From NCBI RefSeq assembly GCF_029227915.1, contig NC_079879.1, forward strand, positions 21,468,501-21,532,500: 64,000 nucleotides of DNA, read 5' to 3'. The DNA comes from Hydractinia symbiolongicarpus (lineage: Eukaryota; Cnidaria; Hydrozoa; Anthoathecata; Hydractiniidae). Under the pieces are notes generated by a model. That model saw nothing but the letters and a program-made list of their open reading frames with translations. It was not told the origin of the DNA and did not search any database. Below are positions 53,943-64,000 of the stretch, one piece after another (position 1 is the first letter of the stretch; each line of letters starts with the position of its first letter). The translations under genes were made by a program, and so were the position numbers.

Positions 53943-56900
53943 TGCTAATATGGTGCTCCATAATTACATGAGGGTGTCGTGCTGGTGAAGTAATGTGGAA
54001 AGACACTAATAAATATAAACAGGTTACTGTTGATAAGTAAATTCACATAAAGGTTGTATATGACAACGAAATTATTTTTGGCTGCTTATACTATTGTAAA
54101 ATTGGACATTCAGGTCATAACTCCATTCGTTTATTATGACACAATGTGAAACTTTAGAAATGCGAAAATTTTTAAGTTGTCTAAGAAAATAAAATAGAAA
54201 GACATAATCGGAACGTGGTTTTTAATTAAAGCAACTACACAAAAAATCGATAGCTAAAAACCTCTACTACAAACGTGAAACTCGGTTAGGATGATAGTTT
54301 AAATTCAGTGATTTTCATGTGTATGAATTTTAAGCCATGACCAGAAAAACTGACCAGCTCTTTAATAAATTACGCGTGGTTAATGATGTTTTTGTAAGTA
54401 GTTCGTTTTCAATCCTATAAAATCAGTAACACCGTTAGTACAATCTGGCTGTATGTCTTCGAAAGTCTAAAAAACAAAAAATGTAAAGCACATTTATCGT
54501 CAGCTGAAATTTAGGCGTTTTTATAAAAAAACAACGTGTATTTTCTGCGTCCTTTTGGTAGTTTTTTTGATGGTCACAAGAACCAGAAATAGTCTGGAAG
54601 CAAGCCCCGGGTATAGTAAACTGCGCGCTTTGATGCTAAAAATCCATAAAAAATATACTAAGCACGGTGCAAATTGTGATGTTTACGGTTGAAGAACCTA
54701 AAATATTTAAAAAATACAGCTATATTTAACCTCCCGAAATTAAATTTAGTGCTTATTGGAAAATGTCGATGACCTTGGTCTCAACCTTTTTTGTTATAGC
54801 TTTGTGCGTAAAGATCTTGTTTTTCTAAGTCATTCTTTAATTCATGATACTCTGTTTCGAATGTACAAAGTTAGGAGGTCTGCAAGTATATTCATGGCTA
54901 CTTCTTTCTTTACAGGTGGCTCCACTTGATTATAAATTTTTGTGAAATTCGATATCATCTCTGAGAAAAGTTTGCAATCAATTTTATATTAATGTTGTGG
55001 CACGAATGATTTAAAATTGAACACAGTAATGATGAAAATATTGATAATTTTCCTTTTGACCTTCCATAAACCCGAGCGATTTCGAGTATTAATTAGATGA
55101 TGATCTGGTATGTCATCATTTGTCTGACTTGCTAATAATATCGTTAGGTATTACTCATAGTAGTCTATGGCTTTTAATTTTGGAATAACGAAAAAGCGAA
55201 TTTGGCGGTACATTGTACCAAAGACATACCCGTTAAGATATTTAACAACCAACTTCTCCGTTTCAGAAAGAGTGCCGAGGTGTCTAAGAACAGGCAAGAT
55301 ATCATAATTTATTTATTGTTTTATTGAAATTGTTTACCCAGGATAGGCTCTTCAGTTCCTATTGGTACTGCTATCAACGAGCGTCCTGCAAAGTGGGTTT
55401 TAGTGCATTTAAATCTCCCATTTGAGCTACCAAAGTCGTGTACAGTACAGCAATGGCTAAAATAGACAATCGCCTAAGATATTAATTTTACCTTTTTCCT
55501 GAATTGTTTAGAGAAAGTCAATTGACGGAAATTATTGATGGAACAACATTCTTGGACAAAAATATTGAAACCAAGGCAGTTTCTTTCGTGATTTCTCAAC
55601 TGACCAATAGCGTCAAACAGCCACCGTTAATTTTTGTATACACGTAGCTAGCTAAGTAGCGCTTTAATTTTGCTAGTCGCATTCCCTACCACACCCACAC
55701 AATGAAATAACCCAAGTCACGGTCCACGGAAGTGCCGAAATTCGTAGAAAATAGCCATGCTGGCATTAACAATTAGTACATTTTAAGAGTTTGAACAGAT
55801 AACCTAAGATCCAAAATCCTAATTCCACTATGAACATGGACAACTGAACTCTGACAGGTCAAAATGCGTGAATCTAATGTAGAAATAGCCTATGCCATTA
55901 CTTGTTTCAGCGAACTTTGAAATTATTTGTCTTGTCTGGACATATTTTGGCGAAGATTGAAGGTCTTATGGCTTTGTGATCATTTACGAAAGAATTCCAT
56001 TTATGACCTTATTTTCAAAACAAGGTAAAAAATCGCGTTTTTAAACCTTGTAATTTATTTCCACGCTGTAATTTATTTCTGATGCAAAATTATGTTTCAG
56101 AGAATGCGTCATCTTTTTGCACAATCTTATCTGCGAAAAGAACACAAAAGCTTTAAAATTTCTTGCCCTATTACATGTCAGGTATGTCTACAGGTATATC
56201 TTCAAACAATCAACATTTAGTTACTATAACTTTCACATGTTCTCTGCTTTTGAGATTAACAAAATTTCGTAACAGTATTGGTTTGATTGAAAAGGAAGTT
56301 GACTCTCGTGTTTTCGCGAGATTTTTTTTAATTATTGTAAATCTTTTTACTGGAATGTAAGTTTTGCTATTGGTGAGTAAAACAAGCACAATAGAGAAGG
56401 TATAGCAGTAAACAAGACAATGTTTTATTCGTGCAAAAGTGTTGATGCTTATTCTTTGACTCATGCCAGAACAACAGTGATTATAAGATTTTCACAACTT
56501 TTTAAAATTATAATAAATCTAAACTTTGCTGGGTAAAATGAGAGAAAATATTCTCTTCAGGGAATTTACACGTTACTGTATAAATCAGGAGATTCAAACA
56601 TCAAAAACAACTATTAACTACCACACAAGCTAATGGTTGCAAGTTATTGATTTTAAATTTTCAGTGCTGATAAGTTTGTTTACCACCATTAGCTGGACTT
56701 TCGTATATGTCACCAAAGTCATATGAACAGTCCCTTAAAACATACACTTACATATTTGACCAAGCTCATCTTTTTCTATTTCCTCACAATTTTGGAGAGT
56801 CATAGCAGCATACATTCCGTCATAAAAATAATCTGAAAGCAACATTGTCTGGCGGGTGCGGGGGTGCGGGGTATGTTATAAGTTCAAAGTCGGACATTAC

Positions 56901-57339
56901 AAATTGCAATACGTTTGGGCTTATAAAGTGCAACAAAATGGGTTTTATATTGCAATTGGATTAGAAAGTGCGACAAAATTACAAAGCCCGATAGAATAAC
57001 AAAGCGCAACGAGATTACAGAGTAATACACTACATCCATTGAGGCTTTAATTAGATTTCAGTTGTTAAATTTTTGGACAAGGGTTTTCTCAGAAACTAAA
57101 ACAGTCTAAAATTTTTAGTAAATACCATTCGTCAATACTTTTGTTCATTTTGGATTTTAAATTTCTCCTTATTTAATTTAAAAAAGTGTGGGAAATCTGT
57201 TTTTAAATAGAAAAAGCACTGGGGATAGAGGTAAATTATCACAAGATCGAATTACTTTGCGAAATAATGACAGAGAAGGGCCTCTCTCTGTTTGTTATGT
57301 GTGTTTTTGTGAAGATCCATTGAAATACAAAAACTGATT
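53943..57339. other. Intergenic between the convergent lectin genes
   Basis: AT-rich. A short block near 55325-55360 resembles intron 3 of lectin copy 1 ('attgaaattgtttacccagg' here, 'attgaaattatttacacagg' near 51800), so remnants of duplicated lectin DNA are present. No exon with an open lectin frame was found here. Confidence 0.4.
56848..57027. repeat. 'Attacaaagtgcgac' dispersed repeat, copy A
   Basis: A stretch of 20-22-base degenerate units ('attacaaagcccgata', 'aacaaagcgcaacgagatta') that begins with 'acattgtctggcgggtgcgg'. The same units and the same boundary phrase occur in inverse orientation at 63175-63917. Confidence 0.6.
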
Positions 57340-60154
57340 TCATGGTGTAATAGTGTTTTTTCTTCCCCATACTAACACTTCCCGGAAGATTATATCACTA
57401 GTGCGATGTAGCTGCAATTTGACGTATCTTCCCAACAGAGGAGGTTGACAAAAAACTTCCACTTGGATTCTAAAATCTCCAGTATATCCACAAATTTCAG
57501 CAACATTGTGCGAGTCTTGGACGGTGATCAGTGCGTATTTTGCGCCAATGGAATTGATTGACTGGCTTCTTACATCCACCTAAATGATAATATTTAAAAC
57601 AAAATATACTTCTTGTAATGCTTACCGAGAAAAAGAACGTTCCCCTTTGAAAGGTGACATTACCTTGTAAACTATTGAGTCTTTTCCTAGGTCCACTTGC
57701 CACCATGGGTTTGCTTCCCTCTTTGAGCGACTTAATGTATATATATTTCCGTCGACAGCTCTGCCAGCAGTCCAAGTACTGCCATACTCACTTGACATTG
57801 ACGCCGGCTTGTGTTTAGCCAGATCTAAGATAAATCGATAATAGCATACATTTTGTAATTTTTAATGTTTTTTCTACGATTTCTCTGAAGAGCCAAAAGA
57901 CGGTTTCGCTGCACGGTATATATACGTCACGCCGTACGGCATGCTATGCATTTTTAAACATTACAAAACAAGGATTTGAGAGCGAATGTTGTTTATTCAA
58001 ATTTTACATGACTTCAGTGCTGCATGTTGCTGATTGGCCAATACATAATCGAAGTGATAACATATATTTCTTTTCTGAATGATTCTTTCTTGTTGTAACC
58101 AAAAACATTCTGTCATTCTTTTTTTTGATTAGCTTTTGATATAACGAAACTACTAGTATCTGCGGACGCGTTAGAACGAATAGAGGGCTGGTTTTCATTG
58201 GTTTTCTTAACTATTCGCAAATGAAACTATTATACAAGAGTGTTTATTTATTGTACTAACTTTTCGTCTCCATTACACGGTATAACTACCTTCATGACCA
58301 CCTATGTCTTATGATGTATTATGTTGTCGAAGTTCATTTTTCAATATTTACAGCGGATTAAGAATTTTAGCCTATTTTACTACATCCAAACACAAATGTA
58401 GAACTCTTTGCATATGTAGTACAACCAGCAGATTTTAAACACACACCAGACATGTATAAATGTATTTACCATTTAAAATTTTCTGTCACAGTTAGAAAAC
58501 TGCAAAAAAGACATTGGTTGCAACATGTTGTCTAAAATATAATCCTATGGAGTTTTTTACAGAATACAAATTGCTTAAAAGCTTCTAAAACTTTTTTAGG
58601 TCGTTGCATATTTTGTCAGAAGGTGAAGAAATAAACCAAAATCGTAAAGATAAGGGTGTATTTACTCTTTTGACAAAGAGAAGGGCGTATTTACTACTTT
58701 ATTTATTTTTTTAACAACTGCTGCTAATCTTCTGTCAACGCCCTATGTCTAGTGCTATATCTTAAATTTTCTCACATAAATACGTATTGTCGACCACATC
58801 CCCTCCTAAGTTAATAGTTTGCCCATAGCAGACAAACTATATACATATTGTGGACCGTACAAAACAGTGGTTGTATAAAGAGCTAAGCATGAGACATGGA
58901 TTATAGGCATGAAGTATACGCCATACACCGTGAAGCATATATCAGAATACCTAAACAACTTCCTTCCCAGAGCAAAAAAATATTTCTTTAGACGAGACTG
59001 AAAGCATGAAATATGACCGGAAAGTATAGAATTTAACTTTTTAGAACAATCGTATATATTTCAAACTTTGTACTCTGAGATTAAACTTAATAAAGAGACA
59101 CTAGTAACTACGTTGCTTCCTAGTATTTTCTCGTTTCTAAAAAAAGCTGGCATTTTATCACCTTGTGTTATCGAAAAAGAAATACAGGATAAGTGGGATA
59201 AATAAATTATCATATCTTACTAGTTAACTGAATTGCACTTCCAATCACCTCAACCTCACACACATGTAAGAATTGTGGTCCAGGTATAGTCACGTGCACG
59301 TATCGTCCAGGTAAAGTTTGGCAACAAGAAATTGTAGTGTTTATTACATCTTTCATGTTATCTCTTCCACCGCAGATGGGATTACGTGTCCCATTGGCAT
59401 TGTTCCCCACAGTGATTAATAGGTTATTTAATCTCTCACTACAACAATCTGCGCGATTATGAATTACAACCTAAAAATACAACATTTTTATTGCTTTAAA
59501 TATGGATACTATCAATAAGTTTTATTTACTGAAGCCTCTGTTTTTCTTAATCTTTTTACCTTTTCAACAAATCTCAAAGTTCCCAAATCAATTCTTAGCC
59601 ATGGTTTTTTATCTTTGGCTGTATGCATGCAACTATGTTCGGATAAGTCGTTTGTTGTAATTCCATCAATAGCTTTTCCAGCTGAATACACGCCCAAAAG
59701 TTGACTTGATGCTGTTGCTGTTGTGTTCTTTGCAAAGTTAATCAATTCTAGAGGTGAAAACTGTTAATATTGTGTTAGAGTCCATACATAATTTACGTTG
59801 TGTTTTGAGTTTAAGTCTATGTGCTTTTCGTGAAGTTAGGCAAGAAAAAGCGTACCTTTGCAAATTCTATTGCATTTTGTTTTTTCATTGATAGTACCGT
59901 AGCAAGAATCGTTATGATTCTGGATTGATATTTTCTCACGAGATTTTGTTCCTTCTCCACATTGTGAAGAGCATGCGGACCATTCGTTCCAATTGGAAAA
60001 TTTTGATTCTGTAAGGCAAAGATGCAAGCAAAATTTATTCAAACATTAAAGTATCTAACCTTACAGCGTCATTACACAAAGGTAAAGACATTCTCAACTT
60101 ACCAACTACTCCACAAAGTAGAATCCCGAGTACGACAAATAGCGAGGATAACAT
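57340..60154 (-). CDS. Secreted TSP1 plus tandem F-type lectin protein, copy 2
   Basis: Paralogue of the gene at 50799-53326 on the opposite strand. Six exons: 60154-60103, 60008-59856, 59747-59560, 59470-59221, 57824-57664 and 57579-57340; 347 residues. Exons 2, 3 and 4 have exactly the same lengths as in copy 1 (153, 188 and 250) with the same phases. Exon 1 encodes a signal peptide ('MLSSLFVVLGILLCGVV'), exon 2 the TSP1 repeat ('WNEWSACSSQCGEGT'), exons 3-4 the first lectin domain with the intact H-x26-R-x-D-x4-R motif. Exons 5-6 form the second domain, again without R-x-D-x4-R ('VRSQSINSIGA' in that place) and with a five-residue longer C terminus ('KNTITP'). Intron 4 is much larger here (1.4 kb versus 0.2 kb). 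A secreted fucose-binding protein is the expected product. Confidence 0.87.
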
Positions 60155-62964
60155 TTTGAATGACCTTTAGCCAAGCACAGCTAGTTGAATTTGTTTCGTT
60201 TAGTTTTTCAAGATCATTTATTAAGACCATCAATAGATATGATTGGTTAATATTCTTTCTGATTGTATCTTACCAATTCACACCATCAGACACAAGATTT
60301 TGTTCTATCCCTCATCCAGTCAGAGTTTCGTTTTATTCGTAATTAATTAAAATTGGTTTGACATCGATAGATGCAAATGTATTGGAAGCTCCTTAATGGA
60401 TGAATACGGATTGGAAGCCCTTTTGTTGGTCTCTAAGTGATGCTTTTAAAAACCGATTAATACCGATTGATATTCTCTTTCCCTTGTTCCCTTTATAGAG
60501 ATGTCTGCTTTGACCGAGGCTTTGTAATTTTGTAAATTGTTTCAGCAAATTTAAAAATAAGGTCAGCAGATTCAGCATGAAATCAACATTGACTAACTTT
60601 TAAAAAATGCATACAGACTTTCTACGTCTCACAACAAGCATGAGTAATTTTTAATGCTAGATTAAGTTATAGACGACTTGGTAATTTTAACAAAAGTTTT
60701 CAAAAGTTTGCAGGTTTTTTCACCCGTCCGAGCATTTTTGCAAGATAAAAAAATAAACAAAAGACCTTAGTATTTAAAAAAGTCTATTAAGAAGAAGATA
60801 AATATTCGCTTGAAGTTAGTAAATGTTTTTTAAATAGAAAAAAATTTTAATTTCAATTCCTTTTGAACATTATGTTCGCCCAAAAATAGTAATTTCACCC
60901 CAGGTGGGTCTTACTTAATAACCTACATAAACGCGCGCATGTCAATTGTTCTGAAAGCAAAACCAAAACATCAACGTCACGTGGGAGTGATCTATAGAAT
61001 CCAATAAAAAATTTTACCAGTGTTTAAATATTTTAAATAAACGGATATTTGGTATTATAATGCACCTCAGGCGGGAGCGCCTGACGGAATATTTTTGGAT
61101 ATTATTCTATTAACACGCTACTTCCGTGTGCTTGTTAGTCACTTTTGCAAGGAGGATATTACTAATAATGCCTTCAAAATAGGTTTTTTTAATATCACTT
61201 TTTTAGAATCAGCTGTGGTAGCGAAATATTACATGAACATTTAAAAATTTGGAACCATTTTGGAACCTTAAAGTGAAATCATTTACCAATTTGCAGCAAG
61301 TTTCCCCTAGCTTGCTACAAGTTTTTAAACCCAGGGCTTGCTAGCCGTTTAATTCAGTAAGATACACGTAACTAAACCGTCTCATTAACATATATCTCAA
61401 TAACATATTCACACATTTAGAAAGCAATTAAGAGCAATACGCAAAGCTGTGTGTCTGCTGTGCATGAGAGAAATGAAAAGCAAATTCGACGTACATGTTT
61501 GTGTCGTAAAACTTCAAGCTTGCCTTGTTCTGTTATAGTTTAACAATTTTCAATTATAATCTTCATATCTACATATTTAAGAACAAACATATGTTTTAGA
61601 CATGGTTGATACTTTCATTAGATTTCCACTTCTTTGTGTATCCTTGATACTTAGCTGGTTTAGGTCATGTGTCCCCAAATGATTTTATTAACTACTATAA
61701 AACATCTGATTGCAAAAAAGCCATGCCTGCAGTTATAACTATATATACAAACATTTCCTAATTAAGAAACTTTGGCTCCAAGTTCACAAACTATGTTTCT
61801 TATTAAAAAAATATATATATAAAAAAGGTGTGTCCATATTAAAAGAATGCTAATGTACTAAAAAATGTGTAAAAACACCCCTATTTACAATTTCTAACAA
61901 TCTTTCTTTACCTGTTTTACTTTTTTAACAAGGAAGAGTCTCATTAGCTACTGATTTCAAAATTGACATTTGCCTGGCATTCTCACCTTGTATGGTTTAA
62001 ATGTTTTGATTTATTTATTAGAGACGTCGTTAGAGACGAAATCTCTAACAGATGAGTTGTCTTTTCTAGATGCAATGGCTCGTTGATGTCCAAAATAGTT
62101 CCCCAATTGAACTTGATAAAAGTTTTCAGTTAGAGCATACGGTATAATATGTGAAAAGAAGGGACTTTGATAATTCGATGGTAGAACTTGTTGAATGCCT
62201 TCATCTGAATTTTGTGAGGAGATTTCAAGTTCTCCAAGAAATGTAGTATTTCCGAAATTAAGCTTAAGGTGCTTAGAAAGCCCTTTCAGCTAACTAGTAA
62301 GATATGATAGTTTTTTACTCAACTCTGGTCGAAAATACATACTTGCGTGACAAACATTATGATACAGCCTCACGTTAAAAGCAGATTAGCTGCACTTGTC
62401 GAAAGAGTAATTCCGCCCTTCTGTTTACGACAGCGGTTTAGTTTCTTACCTTCTGACAAAGCATTCAACAATCCAAAAATGGCGATTTTATAGCGATACA
62501 TGTTTTAAAATTTGAAAAGGTATTGAGCGATTTGTTTCCCGTAAAATAATCTACTGGACTACAATCTTAGACAACATTTTGCAGCCAATGACGGCTTATT
62601 GTCGTTTCTCAAACATTACAGAAAGCATCAAGTGGTCAATACAACACAATCGGAAGGTTGTCAAATCACTACTTTCATATATGCGTGCGTAGCGTTTAAA
62701 ATCTGCTGGTGGTGCTCCTTATACGAAGAGTCTGAAATTTAAGTATGTGTAAATAGAATAACCTAAGATCCTAAATCCACTGTAAATATTGACGAGTTAG
62801 CTTTGACAACAACTAAAGATAGATGGTCATGAAAATAGCTACTGTTAAAGCTCGACTTTAAGGAATTAAAAGTAAATACCGTGCAGTGTAATTGGTTTTG
62901 ACTCTTCAGGAATATCGTAGAAATAACATTTAAAATCACAAATTTAATTATCTATTTATCTTAG
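60155..62964. other. Intergenic, upstream of lectin copy 2
   Basis: AT-rich, no convincing gene. The part near 62755-62800 shares 'ataacctaagatcc' and following sequence with 55798-55850, another sign of local duplication. Confidence 0.4.
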
Positions 62965-63116
62965 ATTTGGCTACTGGCTAGTCTGCGTCAATGTCGAGTT
63001 TGTCACACAGTACTTACCTTGCTGGCAACGCTGTCGAATGGAATGACGGTCACTCAAATAATGAAGCAAACCCGTGGTGGCAAGTGGATTTAGGAAAAGA
63101 CTCAATAGTTTAGGAG
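62965..63116 (+). pseudogene. Orphan exon 5 of a third lectin copy
   Basis: An acceptor-like 'tttatcttag', a 152-base exon matching exon 5 of both lectin genes ('SASMSS', 'NEANPWWQVDLGKDSIV'), and a following gtaata donor are preserved. Two in-frame stops (TAG near 62980 and TAG near 63111) are present and no other exons are found within the window. It is a decayed fragment of a third paralogue, unless remaining exons lie to the right of 64000. Confidence 0.8.
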
Positions 63117-63174
63117 GTAATACCACCTACCTCTATCTTAAAACTTAAGATTAATCCCTTAATCCCTTAATCCC

Positions 63175-63917
63175 TTCGCACTTTGTAATTCTATCGGGCT
63201 TTGTATTCCAATTTTGTCAAACTTTGTGATCCAATCGCAATTTGAAACCCATTTGTTTCACTTTGTAATCCCAAACGTATCTCACTTTGTAATCCATTCA
63301 TGTCGCGCTGTGCCGTCACCGTCGGTGAAAAAAAAAGTCGTCCGGGAATACTAGGATTCTTCCCATAGATCATTATTATAAAAATCACTGAATGGTTTAA
63401 GGGCCTAGCAGCACATTTTAAAAATTCCAAATGCGATGTAAATTTTCTAAAAAGTGGCAGCACGATTTCTAGTGTTCTTATCATTTTTTATATTATAGTG
63501 CTCGTGTAATGTAAACATCTCTTTTTATCTTTTGGTTTCTGGTGGAAATGTTTATCTAAATTTTAGTGCCAATTAAACAATGCAGCTTTTTTAAATTACA
63601 AAAGTATCGAAATATTCATCATGATTTTTAACATTGAACCGTGACATCGTTGACGTCTAGAAGGGCATTTTCCGCCAATCTAGAGATGTAAAATTTAAAA
63701 AATCCCCACTTAGATCCCACCATGAAGTTAGCCACTATATAAAGCGAAATTTATATATGTATCATATATTTTCTATATTGCCCCCCCCCCCCAATATTAA
63801 ATTGTGGTTACGGCATTGTTATGATACCATTACCTGTCGCACCTTGTAATACCACTTTATCAGACTTTGTACTTATAACATAATTTCACCCCGCACCACC
63901 AGACAATGTTACTTTCA
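63175..63917. repeat. 'Attacaaagtgcgac' dispersed repeat, copy B (inverse, interrupted)
   Basis: Units such as 'cgcactttgtaattctatcg' and 'cactttgtaatcccaaacg' occupy 63175-63315 and again 63825-63890, ending in 'ccccgcaccaccagacaatg', the inverse of the start of copy A. About 500 bp of other sequence, including a C run at 63781-63792, lies between. Possibly one transposon copy split by an insertion. Confidence 0.55.
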
Positions 63918-64000
63918 GGGGTTTCTTGTGGCAGAATATATGCTGCTATAACTCTCAACATTTTGTAAAGGGGGAAGTGATAAAAAATATCAGCTTTGTC

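Overview
The window reads as an AT-rich animal genome, most likely a cnidarian and plausibly a hydrozoan. It has spliced GT-AG genes for an innexin, a SON-type splicing factor, a COX15-type heme A synthase and secreted F-type lectins, embedded in a dense set of mobile elements. Species assignment is inference. No bacterial operon structure is present.

Layout. 1-3 kb: last four exons of COX15 (+). 3.7-4.6 kb: two non-autonomous DNA transposons, one pogo/Tigger-like. 6.5-8.3 kb: a two-exon innexin (-). 10.4-16 kb: SINE copies with a tRNA-like head, plus a 5'-truncated, frameshifted CR1/Jockey-type LINE. 16.4-20.7 kb: six-exon SON homologue (+), followed by a 27-bp minisatellite. 22.05-35.3 kb: a decayed Polinton/Maverick (adintovirus-like) element, visibly more GC-rich than its surroundings. 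It carries protein-primed family-B DNA polymerase, small membrane proteins, Zn-binding proteins, a packaging-ATPase remnant, integrase, a zinc-repeat HNH protein, major capsid protein and several uncharacterised Polinton-type proteins. 35.3-36.1 kb: a broken eRF3/EF1A-like GTPase, also GC-rich. 37.9-41.4 kb: a five-exon host gene of unknown function (-). 42.2-48.6 kb: an apparently intact BEL/Pao LTR retrotransposon with identical 205-bp LTRs, a 5-bp target duplication and one 1789-codon ORF. 50.8-60.2 kb: two convergent six-exon paralogues encoding signal peptide, TSP1 and two F-type-lectin-like domains; a single broken exon of a third copy lies at 63 kb.

How it fits together. The host genes are unrelated housekeeping, membrane and secreted functions. 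The clearest evolving host system is the lectin cluster, a local inverted duplication in which the first lectin domain keeps the full fucose-binding motif and the second has lost it. The Polinton shows the compact, divergent gene pairs of a virus-like element, but its polymerase, integrase, ATPase and capsid genes are all disrupted. The BEL/Pao element is the opposite, fresh and probably recently mobile. Exon boundaries were placed by eye from splice consensus, reading-frame phase and family conservation; no alignment or transcript data were available.
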